A stretch of DNA of 64,000 nucleotides from Flavobacteriales bacterium (GCA_016788205.1 JAEUTA010000023.1:1-64000), one strand, 5' to 3'. Positions 22,988 to 32,524 are shown, numbered from the stretch's first letter. Made by a program: numbers and translations. Notes: generated by a model from the letters alone, not told the origin.

Positions 22988-23758
22988 TCACCACCGCACC
23001 ACACGGCCCTTCGGTGCGGGCTGCCAGTGGCCGTGCCGGTGCGCTTCCAACTCGGGCTTGCAGGCGAAGAGCTTGATCAGGAGCAGGCCCGCCGCGAAGC
23101 CGCCCACGTGTGCCCAGAAAGCCACGCCGCCGCTGGTTTCGTTCATGACACCACCGAAACCACCGAGCAGTTGCAGACCGAACCAGTAGAGCAGCATGGT
23201 CCACGCCGGCAGCGCGAAGTTGAAGGGGATGAACCCGAGGGGTACGAACACGAAGACCTTCACCCGCGGGAAGAGCAGGAGGTAAGCACCCATGACCCCG
23301 CTGATGGCGCCGGAAGCACCCACCATGGGAATGACGGACGCGGGATCCGTGTAGACCTGGAGCAGCGCTGCACCGAGGCCGCAGAGCAGGTAGAACAGTA
23401 CGAAACGCGGGCGCGTCATGCTATCCTCCACGTTGTTGCCGAACAACCAGAGGAACCACATGTTGCCCAGCAGGTGCATCCACGAGCCGTGCATGAACAT
23501 GGAGGTGAGCACCGTGTGATACTGGTGTCCGGGATCGACCACACAGGCGAGGTCCTCCGCCATCAGGAACCCACTGCCCGGTTCGGCGTTGCCGGTGAAT
23601 TCGCCGGGCACCAGACCGAAGTTGCAAACGGACATGGCCAGCTCGTACGCCGAACCCGCGCCTTGCACGAGCAGCCACGCGAGCACGTTGATGCCGATGA
23701 GCACGAACGTGACATAAGGCGTTCGCTGGGTCTTGTTCTCGTCGTGGTAAGGGAACAT
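22988..23758 (-). CDS. Rhomboid-family intramembrane serine protease
   Basis: 256 residues with six transmembrane helices. Rhomboid signatures are present: HGSWMHLLGNMWFLWLFGNN in the second helix region, catalytic Ser in VGASGAISGVMGAYLLLFP, and the catalytic His in FWAHVGGFAAGLL. The long loop between helix 1 and the His-containing motif (about 45-80) is typical of bacterial homologues of this size. It cleaves membrane proteins within the bilayer, and the substrate is unknown. Followed 37 bp upstream on the same strand by the UbiA-like gene. Confidence 0.9.
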   Translation of the reverse strand: MFPYHDENKTQRTPYVTFVLIGINVLAWLLVQGAGSAYELAMSVCNFGLVPGEFTGNAEPGSGFLMAEDLACVVDPGHQYHTVLTSMFMHGSWMHLLGNMWFLWLFGNNVEDSMTRPRFVLFYLLCGLGAALLQVYTDPASVIPMVGASGAISGVMGAYLLLFPRVKVFVFVPLGFIPFNFALPAWTMLLYWFGLQLLGGFGGVMNETSGGVAFWAHVGGFAAGLLLIKLFACKPELEAHRHGHWQPAPKGRVVRW

Positions 23759-23795
23759 GGCGGTGGCGCAAGGTATCCAACCGGTGGATCGGTGA

Positions 23796-24671
23796 TCAGA
23801 ACCACACCATGGCCACGCTGCCGCAAACGGCCTTCACCAGCAGCAGCCCATCCACCACCACCAGGTAGTAGGCCATGGACCGTCGCTTGCGCAGCGCGTA
23901 GATCACGGCCACCAGCGCCGCGAAGGGCACGGTGTTCAGCAGCAGCTTGGGGATACTGAACCCGTTGAAGGCCCCGTAGCCCAGGAAGGTGAGCAGCCCC
24001 AGCACGGTCAACGGCAGCACGATGCGGAACAGCGTGGTGCGCAGGCCACGCCGCACCACGAAGGTGCGCAGGTCGTTACGGTGGTCGCCCGCATGGTCCT
24101 TGATGTCGAAGAGCACGCCCAGCATGGCCACGAACATCATGTTCTTGAAGAAGAGCCGCACGCTGGCACCCGGATCGGGTATGGAACCACCGTCCAGCAC
24201 GGCGCGCACCAGTGCAGGATACACGGTGACCACACCGGCCCACACGAAGCCGAGCACGAAGGGTTTCAGCCAGCCCACCCGCCGAAGCCCACGTTGCCCC
24301 ACACCGTAGTACGCCAGGCCCACGGCGGGGAACACGGCGAACAGGAACAGCTGCGTGCCGTCCATCGCCAGCAGCCGCTGCCCGCACGCTGCCCCTGCCA
24401 GCGCGAGCGCGCCCACCAGCAGGGCCACCAGCGCGAACTGCACCCGGCGCATCACCTTGCCGTTGCGCACGTACCAGCGCGCACGGTCATCGGCACCGCC
24501 AGTAGTGGTGTGCGTGCGGTAGGCGTGGTTGTAGAACACCACCACGGCCAGGAAGGTGATCAGGTGGTACAACGGCCCGTTCAGCGCCGTGCGTTGTTGC
24601 AGCGCGGCCTCCACGCACAAGGCCACCGCGAAGAACCCATAGGCCCAGTTGCCATAGAAGAAGGCGCGCAT
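23796..24671 (-). CDS. UbiA-prenyltransferase-like membrane protein
   Basis: 291 residues with about eight or nine transmembrane helices. The second Asp-rich motif of UbiA enzymes is visible (FDIKDHAGDHRNDLRTF). The first motif (NDxxDxxxD) is replaced by FYNHAYRTH, which lacks the metal-binding Asp residues. It may use another substrate or be catalytically altered. Known UbiA enzymes transfer prenyl groups in quinone, haem or chlorophyll synthesis. Same strand as the rhomboid gene, 37 bp apart. Functional assignment is tentative. Confidence 0.65.
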   Translation of the reverse strand: MRAFFYGNWAYGFFAVALCVEAALQQRTALNGPLYHLITFLAVVVFYNHAYRTHTTTGGADDRARWYVRNGKVMRRVQFALVALLVGALALAGAACGQRLLAMDGTQLFLFAVFPAVGLAYYGVGQRGLRRVGWLKPFVLGFVWAGVVTVYPALVRAVLDGGSIPDPGASVRLFFKNMMFVAMLGVLFDIKDHAGDHRNDLRTFVVRRGLRTTLFRIVLPLTVLGLLTFLGYGAFNGFSIPKLLLNTVPFAALVAVIYALRKRRSMAYYLVVVDGLLLVKAVCGSVAMVWF

Positions 24672-24713
24672 CCCTGTTCCAAAGGAACTACACCGCGCGG
24701 TGTACGCGGCGGT

Positions 24714-25163
24714 CTACTTGCCCTGTGCCGGCTCGGCGTCCAGCTTGAAGCTCACCGGCAGGTTGAACTTCGTGTCCACCGCCTTGCCGTTCTGCTTGCC
24801 GGGGTTCCAGCGGGGCATGGACTTCACTACGCGTACCGCTTCAGCATCCAAGGACGGTGCACCGGCCACGCCGCGCAGCACCTTCACATCGGCGATGGAG
24901 CCATCGGCCATCACCACGAAACCGAGGATGACACGGCCCTGCACACCGGCATCGCGCGCATCGGCCGGGTAGGCCAGGTGTTTCTGCAGGAAGGTCATCA
25001 TCGCCGCATTGCCGCCGGGGAATTCGGGCATCTGCTCCACCACGGTGTACGGCTCTTGCGGTGCGGACACCACGGGTGCCGGGCCATCCATGGGCACGGC
25101 ATCGTTCTGGGCGTTCACACCGGCGAAGGCGAAAGCGACGACGAAAAGGGAGAGGTTGCGCAT
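24714..25163 (-). CDS. Secreted TonB C-terminal domain protein
   Basis: 149 residues with a signal peptide (about 1-18, ending GVNAQ) and a TonB_C domain (EFPGGNAAMMTFLQKHLAYPADARDAGVQGRVILGFVVMADGSIADVKVLRG ... PRWNPGKQNGKAV). Like 18612-19046 it has no membrane anchor. TACTTTCA, a -7-like box, stands immediately upstream of the ATG on the minus strand. The frame also opens at 25169 and 25196, but the signal peptide begins at 25163. Confidence 0.8.
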   Translation of the reverse strand: MRNLSLFVVAFAFAGVNAQNDAVPMDGPAPVVSAPQEPYTVVEQMPEFPGGNAAMMTFLQKHLAYPADARDAGVQGRVILGFVVMADGSIADVKVLRGVAGAPSLDAEAVRVVKSMPRWNPGKQNGKAVDTKFNLPVSFKLDAEPAQGK

Positions 25164-25317
25164 AGTCATGTGGTGAAAGTAGCGAAACGCCCGCACCGAG
25201 GTCCGCCCCTGACCCGACGGTTCGCAACATCCGCTTCGGCGGGCAACGGACTTTGTGCACCTTTACGTCCTCTCAACGCCGGTCGGTCTTCTCACCCGTC
25301 CGGTCCTTCTCTCTCTC

Positions 25318-26967
25318 ATGCACGCAACACCGCTCCACCGTTGCCGGGCCGGGCTTTGGCTCCCGGTCCTGCTCACCGTACTGGCCACCACCCTACGCAC
25401 GCCGGTGCACGCGCAGCTGCCCGTGTGGACGGACAACTTCCACGGAGGCGTCGTGGTGGGCAACTTCTCCTTGGGCAGCACCAACTTCGGCGGGGGCACC
25501 TTCACCATGCCCATACCGGCGGGCAGCACCGTGCGCAAAGCGACGCTCTACGGCATCGAGGTGGGCGGGAACCTGCAACCCACCATCGTGAAGTTGAACG
25601 GTGTGGAATACCTGTTCGGTCCGGCCACCACGGCGAGCCCATTTACCTACATCGCGCCGCCGTACGGCACGGTGCAGCTGCATCAACTGGACCTCACCAC
25701 CACGCTTGACCCCACCGTGATGGACTACGCCGTCGTGGTGCCTCCGACGGAAGCGATGCACAACCACCTGGTGGACTTCTGCCTGGTGGTGGCCTACGAA
25801 CGCCCGGCCGATGACGAGGTGTGGGCGGACCTCTTCTGGTGCGACAAGAACAGCGCGGAGGTGGAGGCGTACACCGTTACCACCACGGCGCCCATGCTGG
25901 TGAACAACGGCGTGGCCTTCGCCACCATGGCCAGCTATTGCAGGGTGGGGTTGCAGGACTGCGAATACATGAGCGTGAACGGCACGGCGCTCGGGAGCTT
26001 CGGCGGCAACGATGAGAACGCGGTGAGTCCCTTCGGCGCATCGGCCTCGCTGAAATACAGCGGCGATGAGTTCACCGGGCTGGCCGATGATGATGTGGAC
26101 CTGGCGGTGAACGGCCCCGATGTGTTGGCCGACATCTCCACCCTGCTGAGCGACCAGGCCAGCACCTTCCAAGTGACCTACACGCACTGCCCCAGCGGCA
26201 GCCCGGACGACAACCTGATGAACCTGATGCTGGTGGCCTATTCATCCAGCGTGTGCCTACAGACCGTGGACCTTGGGCCGGACACGCTGCTTTGCGCCGG
26301 TGAGACGATCCTGCTGGACGCCAGCCGACCGAACGCTACCTACACCTGGCAGGATGGCAGCACCGACCCCACCTACACGGTGAGCGCCCCGGGCACCTAC
26401 GCGGTGCAGCTCGCCCACCCCTCCTGCTCCTGGCCCCCGGACACCGTGGTGGTGGGCTACCGACCGGTACTGGATGCTGAGCTGGGCCCCGACCTTGTGC
26501 TGTGCGAAGGGCAGAGCACCATGCTGCATGTGCAGGCCCAGAACGGGGCCAAGTACATCTGGAGCAACGGCGAAGTCGGGCCTGCGCTGGAAGTGGACGC
26601 GCCCGGCACCTACCACCTCACCGCTTCCATGGGCCGTTGTGCGTACAGCGACAGCATCACCGTAAGCATGGACCCGTGCCAGTTCGCCGTGGACCTGCCC
26701 AACATCTTCACCCCCAACGGCGACGGCAGCAACGCCTACTTCGCGCCGGTGGCCCTGCGCGGTGTGCAGCGCATGCACATCTCCGTGTTCAACCGGTGGG
26801 GCCAGGAGCTGTTCACCAGTACCCAGCCCGACTTCCGCTGGTACGGTCGGTCGGCCGCTGGAAGTGAAGTGCCCGACGGTGTGTACTACTGGGTGCTGCG
26901 CTACGTGGCCGAGCGCGGTGATGGACAGGAGCGGTCCCTTACCGGCACGGTGACCATCACGCGCTGA
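25318..26967 (+). CDS. Secreted protein with T9SS type B (gliding-motility-associated) C-terminus
   Basis: 549 residues. After a signal peptide (about 1-32, ending VHAQ) comes a domain of about 280 residues containing GSTVRKATLYGIEVGG and YAVVVPP, like surface DUF3344-type domains. Two Ig-like/PKD-type repeats follow (LGPDTLLCAGETILLDAS and LGPDLVLCEGQSTMLHV). The CHU_C domain is at the end (IFTPNGDGSNAYFAP ... ISVFNRWGQELFTS ... DGVYYWVLRY). It should be exported by the type IX system as a large surface or adhesin-like protein. Confidence 0.85.
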   Translation: MHATPLHRCRAGLWLPVLLTVLATTLRTPVHAQLPVWTDNFHGGVVVGNFSLGSTNFGGGTFTMPIPAGSTVRKATLYGIEVGGNLQPTIVKLNGVEYLFGPATTASPFTYIAPPYGTVQLHQLDLTTTLDPTVMDYAVVVPPTEAMHNHLVDFCLVVAYERPADDEVWADLFWCDKNSAEVEAYTVTTTAPMLVNNGVAFATMASYCRVGLQDCEYMSVNGTALGSFGGNDENAVSPFGASASLKYSGDEFTGLADDDVDLAVNGPDVLADISTLLSDQASTFQVTYTHCPSGSPDDNLMNLMLVAYSSSVCLQTVDLGPDTLLCAGETILLDASRPNATYTWQDGSTDPTYTVSAPGTYAVQLAHPSCSWPPDTVVVGYRPVLDAELGPDLVLCEGQSTMLHVQAQNGAKYIWSNGEVGPALEVDAPGTYHLTASMGRCAYSDSITVSMDPCQFAVDLPNIFTPNGDGSNAYFAPVALRGVQRMHISVFNRWGQELFTSTQPDFRWYGRSAAGSEVPDGVYYWVLRYVAERGDGQERSLTGTVTITR

Positions 26968-27007
26968 ACGGATAACGTGTCGGGCGACCGTCGTACCGGT
27001 CCTTTTC

Positions 27008-27015
27008 TATCTTGG
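27008..27015 (+). promoter_or_regulatory. Candidate -7 box of the POT operon
   Basis: TATCTTGG, close to the Bacteroidota TAnnTTTG box, 38 bp upstream of the ATG at 27054. Confidence 0.35.
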
Positions 27016-27053
27016 CGCGCCACCGGACGGCACATCACCCGAACATCACACGC

Positions 27054-28535
27054 ATGAGCACGACTACGATGCCCGCGAAGGGCCATCCACAAGGCCTTTA
27101 TTGGTTGTTCGCCGCAGAGATGTGGGAACGCTTCTGCTACTACGGCATGCGAGCGTTGCTCCTCCTGTATCTGGTGAAGAGCCTGGCCATGGGCGACAAC
27201 ATGGGCTTCGCGGTCTACGGTGCCTATACCGCACTGGTGTATGTGATGCCGGTGATCGGTGGGCGCATCGCGGATCAGATCCTGGGTTCCCGCTTGGCGG
27301 TGTTGCTCGGTGGTATACTCATGGCCATCGGTGAGTTCATCATCGTGGGCGGTACGGAGATGATGCTCTTCTGGGGCATGTCCGTGATCATCGTTGGTAA
27401 CGGCTTGTTCAAGCCGAACATCAGCACCATGGTGGGCAAGCTCTACCCGGACGGCGACAACCGGAAGGACAGCGGCTTCACCATCTTCTACATCGGCATC
27501 AACTTAGGTGCGCTGCTGGCCACCACGGTGTGTGCTGAAGTGGGCAACATCTATGGGGCCAAGTATGGCTTCGCGCTCGCCGGCATCGGCATGTTGCTGG
27601 GGGTCATCGTATTCCAACTCGGTAGCAAGCACTATGCGGAAGTAAGTGCGCCGCCATCACCTGCAACATTGTACAAACCGAAGTACGGTCCACTCAGCCC
27701 GTTCAACGCGGTGTTGGTGCTGTGCGCTGCGCTGATCCCCGTGCTCTACTTCCTGTTGCGCAACACCACCATCGCCGGGTATGTGTTGCTCGCTGTTGCG
27801 GTGTTCGTGGTCGGCAGTTTGATCGCACGCGGCGTGAAGGATGGCAAGGTGCAGCTCGACAAGATGTTCGGCTTCATCATCCTGATGCTCTTCAACGTGG
27901 TGTTCTGGGCGTGCTTCGAACAAGCGGGCAGCAGCCTCACGCTCTTCGCCGACCGCAACGTGGACCGACACGTCTTCGGCTGGGAGATGGGTGCCGCCAC
28001 CACACAGTTCTTCAACCCGGCCTACATCCTCATCTTCGGTTCCATCTTCTCCATCATGTGGGTGAAGCTGAAGCAGATGGACAAGGACTTCAGCATCCCG
28101 ATGAAGTTCGGTCTCGGTATCCTGCAATTGGGACTCGGCTACCTGGTGATCCTGATCGCCGCGCCGCTCGCCGTGGAATACCAAGTGCCGCTCTGGACCT
28201 TGGCGCTGCTCTACATGCTGCACACCACGGGTGAACTGTTCCTCTCGCCCATCGGCCTGAGCATGGTGACCAAGCTCGTTCCGAAGGACATGACCGCTAC
28301 GGCCATGGGCGCCTGGTTCCTCAGCATCGCTGGTGCGAACTACGCGGCGGGCATGCTGGCCAAACTGACCGGTGCCGAACACGAGGAAGGTGTCGCTGAA
28401 GTGCTGGACAAGGCCGCAAGCCTGGCCACGTATGTGGATGTATACAGCACCATGGGTTACGTCACGGCGGGTATCGGCCTGTTCCTGATGCTCATGAGCC
28501 CGTTGATCAACAAGCTGTTCCACGGTATCCGCTAA
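27054..28535 (+). CDS. POT-family proton-dependent peptide transporter (1 of 3)
   Basis: 493 residues, about 14 transmembrane helices. POT/PTR signatures are clear: the ExxER motif in AAEMWERFCYYGMRALL, the GNGLFKPNISTMVGKLYP motif at the end of helix 4-5, and FYIGINLGALL. These proton-coupled symporters import di- and tripeptides. It is the first of three tandem paralogues (9 bp before the next), forming an operon. The start at 27054 (MSTTTMPAKGHPQGLYWLFAAEMWERF) leaves an N-terminus of normal length. Confidence 0.9.
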   Translation: MSTTTMPAKGHPQGLYWLFAAEMWERFCYYGMRALLLLYLVKSLAMGDNMGFAVYGAYTALVYVMPVIGGRIADQILGSRLAVLLGGILMAIGEFIIVGGTEMMLFWGMSVIIVGNGLFKPNISTMVGKLYPDGDNRKDSGFTIFYIGINLGALLATTVCAEVGNIYGAKYGFALAGIGMLLGVIVFQLGSKHYAEVSAPPSPATLYKPKYGPLSPFNAVLVLCAALIPVLYFLLRNTTIAGYVLLAVAVFVVGSLIARGVKDGKVQLDKMFGFIILMLFNVVFWACFEQAGSSLTLFADRNVDRHVFGWEMGAATTQFFNPAYILIFGSIFSIMWVKLKQMDKDFSIPMKFGLGILQLGLGYLVILIAAPLAVEYQVPLWTLALLYMLHTTGELFLSPIGLSMVTKLVPKDMTATAMGAWFLSIAGANYAAGMLAKLTGAEHEEGVAEVLDKAASLATYVDVYSTMGYVTAGIGLFLMLMSPLINKLFHGIR

Positions 28536-28544
28536 GCCGGACCC

Positions 28545-30194
28545 ATGACGCAAGCGCTGCACGCCGCCCGGAAACATCCGACGGCCCTGCCCTTCCTGTT
28601 CCTCACCGAGATGTGGGAACGGTTCGGCTATTACTTGATGATCGGCATCTTCCAGCTGTACCTGATGGACCCCACGTCCACCGGTGGCATGGCCATGGAA
28701 CGCAAGGATGCCGCGGACATCTACGGCACCTTCATCGCGCTGGTCTTCCTCACACCCTTCATCGGTGGCTTGCTTGCGGACCGTGTGCTGGGCTACACGA
28801 AGGCCATCTTCATCGGCGGCACGTTGATGGGCTTGGGCTACATCGGACTGGCCTTGCCGGGCATGACTGCCTTCTATTGTTCGCTCGCGTTGATCATCGT
28901 GGGCAATGGCTTCTTCAAGCCGAACATCAGCACCTTGCTGGGCAACCTCTACAACGAAGACCGGTATCGCGCCAACAAGGACAGCGGCTACAACATCTTC
29001 TACATGGGCATCAACGTGGGGGCCTGCATCTGCAACCTCTTCGCCGCCTACATGCGCAACAAGTACGGTTGGGGCTACGCCTTCGCCACAGCGGGCGTGG
29101 GCATGTTCATTGGCCTGATCGTGTTTTACATCGGCCTGAAACACTACCGCCACGCGGATGTGAAGAAGCCCGCCCAGAAAGAGGACATGCCGTTGAGCAA
29201 GGTCTTCGGCACCGTGTTACTGCCCGCCATCATCGTGGGTATCGGAGGTTGGTCCATCCCGGGCAACGTCTTCGGCAGCGACAGCACCGATGCGTTCATC
29301 TTCGCCACCATCCCGGTCATCATCTTCTATGTGGGGCTGTATCTCCGCGCCAGCATCGAGGACAAGAAGCCGCTGGTGGCGCTGCTCAGCATCTTTGCGG
29401 TGAGCATCCTATTCTGGGCGGTCTTCAAACAGAACGGCACGGCGCTCACCACGTGGGCGCAGTACTACACCGACCGTGAACTGCCTGCGGCCATCGCCCC
29501 CGCGGCCAACGACCTATACCTGGCTGAACGCGTGGTGAACGCCAACGATACGGTGCCGAAGTATGACGATGAGTTCCGCTTGGTGAAGGTGGACGGCGTG
29601 GCGCAGACGGAAGTGGGCAAACCCGTCTACTTCAAGAACCTGCAACCCGAGCTGATGCCTGCTGAAGGCCAGACGCTCTACCTCGGCAACACGGAACTCT
29701 TCCAGAGCATCAACCCGCTGTGGGTGATCATTCTAACGCCGATCGTCGTAGCCTTCTTCGCTTTCCTAAGACGTCGCGGCATGGAACCCAGCACAGCGAG
29801 CAAGATCGGTTGGGGCCTATTGGTGAGCGCGCTCTCCACGCTGGTGATGGTGTGGGCCGTGAAGATCTGCGACAACGGTGAGATCAAGGCCAGCAGTTGG
29901 TGGTTGATCGCCACGTACGGTGTGGTCACCATCGGAGAGTTGATGTTGAGCCCGATGGGCCTTTCGCTGGTGAGCAAAGTGAGCCCGAAACGCCTGACCG
30001 CCTTGATGATGGGCGGCTGGTTCCTGAGCACGAGCATCGGCAACAAGTTGAGCGGTGTGCTGGCCAGCATGTGGGACACCTACGCGGACAAAGCCAACTT
30101 CTTCTGGGTGAACTTCGCCCTGCTCATCTGCGCCACGCTGATCATGTTCGTGATGCTGCGCTGGCTGAACCGGATCATACCCGAACAGAAATAA
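28545..30194 (+). CDS. POT-family peptide transporter (2 of 3)
   Basis: 549 residues, longer than its neighbours. ExxER is in LTEMWERFGYYLMIGIFQLY, and the PTR2 motif in NGFFKPNISTLLGNLYNEDR. An insertion of about 70 residues (about 310-380: YTDRELPAAIAPAANDLYLAE ... QTLYLGNTELFQS) lies between helices and is probably extracytoplasmic, as in other Bacteroidota POT proteins of about 550 residues. Peptide import with protons is the family role; the three copies probably differ in peptide preference. It is followed 6 bp later by the third copy. Confidence 0.9.
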   Translation: MTQALHAARKHPTALPFLFLTEMWERFGYYLMIGIFQLYLMDPTSTGGMAMERKDAADIYGTFIALVFLTPFIGGLLADRVLGYTKAIFIGGTLMGLGYIGLALPGMTAFYCSLALIIVGNGFFKPNISTLLGNLYNEDRYRANKDSGYNIFYMGINVGACICNLFAAYMRNKYGWGYAFATAGVGMFIGLIVFYIGLKHYRHADVKKPAQKEDMPLSKVFGTVLLPAIIVGIGGWSIPGNVFGSDSTDAFIFATIPVIIFYVGLYLRASIEDKKPLVALLSIFAVSILFWAVFKQNGTALTTWAQYYTDRELPAAIAPAANDLYLAERVVNANDTVPKYDDEFRLVKVDGVAQTEVGKPVYFKNLQPELMPAEGQTLYLGNTELFQSINPLWVIILTPIVVAFFAFLRRRGMEPSTASKIGWGLLVSALSTLVMVWAVKICDNGEIKASSWWLIATYGVVTIGELMLSPMGLSLVSKVSPKRLTALMMGGWFLSTSIGNKLSGVLASMWDTYADKANFFWVNFALLICATLIMFVMLRWLNRIIPEQK

Positions 30195-30200
30195 CGGACC

Positions 30201-31685
30201 ATGTCCAATACGCCCACACTCACCGAGATCCGCGACTTCAAGGGCACGTACCCCAAGCAGCTCTTCTACCTCTTCGGTACGGAGATGTGGGAGCGCTTCT
30301 GCTTCTACGGTCTGCGTGGCATGCTCACCGTGTTCATGGTCACGGAACTGGGCTTGGCCGATAAGGCGGCGAACCTGCAGTACGGTGCCATCCAGGCCTT
30401 CGTGTACGCCTTCACCTTCCTCGGTGGTGTGTTCGCGGATAAGATCCTGGGCTTCCAGAAGTCGTTGTTCTGGGGCGCACTGCTCATGATCGTCGGCGGC
30501 TTCGTCATCGCCATGGCACCGAAGGAATTCTTCTACATCGGCATCTGCTTCAACATCATCGGCACGGGTTTCTTCAAGCCGAACATCAGCACCATGGTGG
30601 GCCAGCTCTACCACGAGGGCGATGCGCGGCGCGATGCCGGTTTCGGCCTCTTCTACATGGGCATCAACATCGGCGCCTTCCTCGGTGGCCTATTGATGGT
30701 GTGGGTGGGCAAGGAATACTCCTGGCGGGCAGCCTTCGCCTTGGTGGGCGTGGTGATGATCATCAGCCTGATCAACTTCGCTTTCCGCCGGAAGTCACTT
30801 GGCCCCATCGGTCTTTCGCCGCTGCACCCGGACATGCCGGCGAGCAAGCGCAAGCTCTACGAATGGGGCACCTACATCGGGTCCATCGCGGTGATCCCGT
30901 TGATCCTGTTGATGGTGACCAACACGGCCTACACGGACATGTTCATGTACATCGTGGGGCCCCTCACGCTGGTCTACCTGGCGTGGGAGATGCGCGCGTT
31001 CACCAAAGCCGAGAACCTGAAGTTGGGCGCCGCGCTCATCTTCATCTTCTTCAGCATCTTCTTCTGGGCCTTCTTCGAGCAGAGCGGTGGTTCTCTGAGC
31101 CTCTTCGCGCTGAACAACCTGCACCCGAGCCTCTTCGGCTTCCCGGTGGATACCAATAGCGTGAACAACGCGGCCAACTCGCTCTTCGTGATCATGTTCA
31201 GTGCGTTGGCAGGCCTGCTGTGGTTGTGGTTGAGCAAACGCAAGGCGGAACCCAACAGCGTGGTGAAATTCGGGCTCAGTTTCCTGTTCCTTGGCGGTGG
31301 GTTCTACATCTTCAAGAGCACCCTGGGCATGGCCGATGAGAACGGCGTCACCAGCACGGAGGCCTTCACCTTCGCGTGGTTCGTCATCACCTTCGGGGAG
31401 CTCTGCCTCTCGCCCATCGGCCTTTCGTTGATGACCAAACTCTCCCCCTTGCGCATCCAAGGGTTGATGATGGGCATGTGGTTCCTGGCGAGCGCCTACG
31501 GCCAATACGCCGCCGGGTTACTGGGTGCCGGTATGAGCGCTGAGAACCCCGATGCCAGCAACTACGATAAGCTCGTACTGTACACCGATGGTTACGGCCA
31601 ACTGGGGCTCTACGCCCTCATCGCCGGTGCTGCGCTCATCGTGATCGCGCCGTTGGTGCGCCGCATGATGCAGGAGGTCCGGTGA
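30201..31685 (+). CDS. POT-family peptide transporter (3 of 3)
   Basis: 494 residues with ExxER (GTEMWERFCFYGLRGMLTVF) and the GTGFFKPNISTMVGQLYHEG motif, about 14 helices. It is clearly paralogous to the two genes before it, and tight spacing suggests one transcript. No regulatory gene is adjacent. The thioredoxin-like gene starts 49 bp downstream and may be read from the same message or from its own promoter (TAATTTCG at 31707-31714). Confidence 0.9.
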   Translation: MSNTPTLTEIRDFKGTYPKQLFYLFGTEMWERFCFYGLRGMLTVFMVTELGLADKAANLQYGAIQAFVYAFTFLGGVFADKILGFQKSLFWGALLMIVGGFVIAMAPKEFFYIGICFNIIGTGFFKPNISTMVGQLYHEGDARRDAGFGLFYMGINIGAFLGGLLMVWVGKEYSWRAAFALVGVVMIISLINFAFRRKSLGPIGLSPLHPDMPASKRKLYEWGTYIGSIAVIPLILLMVTNTAYTDMFMYIVGPLTLVYLAWEMRAFTKAENLKLGAALIFIFFSIFFWAFFEQSGGSLSLFALNNLHPSLFGFPVDTNSVNNAANSLFVIMFSALAGLLWLWLSKRKAEPNSVVKFGLSFLFLGGGFYIFKSTLGMADENGVTSTEAFTFAWFVITFGELCLSPIGLSLMTKLSPLRIQGLMMGMWFLASAYGQYAAGLLGAGMSAENPDASNYDKLVLYTDGYGQLGLYALIAGAALIVIAPLVRRMMQEVR

Positions 31686-31734
31686 TGCGTTCACGGCACG
31701 GTCATTGTAATTTCGCGAGAACTCCGACATCCCC

Positions 31735-32352
31735 ATGCGCACGCTCCTGCTTTCCTTGGTCCTTTCCCCGCTCGTCCTGGCTGCCCAAACACCGGCCAAG
31801 GCGGAACTGAAACCGGCCATGGCCAAGCCTGCTCCCGCAGCGAAACCGCATGGTGGCGCGGACCTGATCAAGTGGCTCACCATCGAGGAAGCGCAGGCAC
31901 AGGCCAAGAAAGCGCCCAAGCCGCTGATGGTGGACGTGTACACGAGCTGGTGCGGCCCCTGCAAGATGTTGGATGCGAACACCTTCCACGATCCACGTCT
32001 GGCCGAGTACGTGAACAAGAACTTCTACCCGGTGAAGTTCAATGCCGAGAGCGGCACGGCCGTTACCTTCAAAGGGCAGAAACTGGCGAACCCCGACTTC
32101 GACCCCAACCGCGTGGGTGGGCGCAATGGCACCCACCAACTCACGTACATGATCGCCAATGTGCAGGGCGGCATCGCCTACCCCACGGTGGTGTACCTGG
32201 ACAGCGACATGAACGTGCTGGCCCCTGTACAGGGCTACCTGACCCCGGACCAGATGGAGCCCATCCTGCACTACTTCGGTGGTGCGCACTACAAGGCGAA
32301 GGATTACCAGACCTTCATGACCGACTTCAAGGCCAAGTGGGGGCCGCAGTAA
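31735..32352 (+). CDS. Secreted thioredoxin-like protein
   Basis: 205 residues with a signal peptide (about 1-18, ending VLAAQ), an Ala/Pro/Lys-rich spacer, and a thioredoxin domain with the active-site pair C73-G-P-C76 (TSWCGPCKMLDANTF). The DUF255/DsbD-gamma-like pattern (YVNKNFYPVKFNAES ... YPTVVYLDSDMNVLAPVQGYL) indicates a thioredoxin_7-type protein. It is likely to reduce disulfides in the periplasm. The single TonB-free, non-membrane form is common in the phylum. Confidence 0.85.
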   Translation: MRTLLLSLVLSPLVLAAQTPAKAELKPAMAKPAPAAKPHGGADLIKWLTIEEAQAQAKKAPKPLMVDVYTSWCGPCKMLDANTFHDPRLAEYVNKNFYPVKFNAESGTAVTFKGQKLANPDFDPNRVGGRNGTHQLTYMIANVQGGIAYPTVVYLDSDMNVLAPVQGYLTPDQMEPILHYFGGAHYKAKDYQTFMTDFKAKWGPQ

Positions 32353-32477
32353 GGCTGCGTTCGTCCGTATGCCTCGGTCAGGTGAAACCCGGAAGGGTTT
32401 TCCACGATCGCCATTCCGCTCCAGCGCTGGACTTTCGTCCAACTTTGAACAAGGCCTTAGCGGGGTACGTTCTTTGC

Positions 32478-32485
32478 TACCTTAG
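32478..32485 (+). promoter_or_regulatory. Candidate -7 box of gltA
   Basis: TACCTTAG, a TAnnTTTG-like box, 39 bp upstream of the gltA ATG at 32525. Confidence 0.4.
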
Positions 32486-32524
32486 CGGCCATTCAAAAAA
32501 GTACCCCTCAAGAACGTTGGAACG

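Noticed and set aside
24081..25709. 542-residue plus-strand open frame
   Set aside because: It spans the UbiA-like and TonB-C genes in antisense, then the start of the T9SS gene in a wrong frame.
27657..29153. Long minus-strand open frame over the POT genes
   Set aside because: It crosses two clear POT genes and its translation is His/Gln/Arg-rich without any domain.
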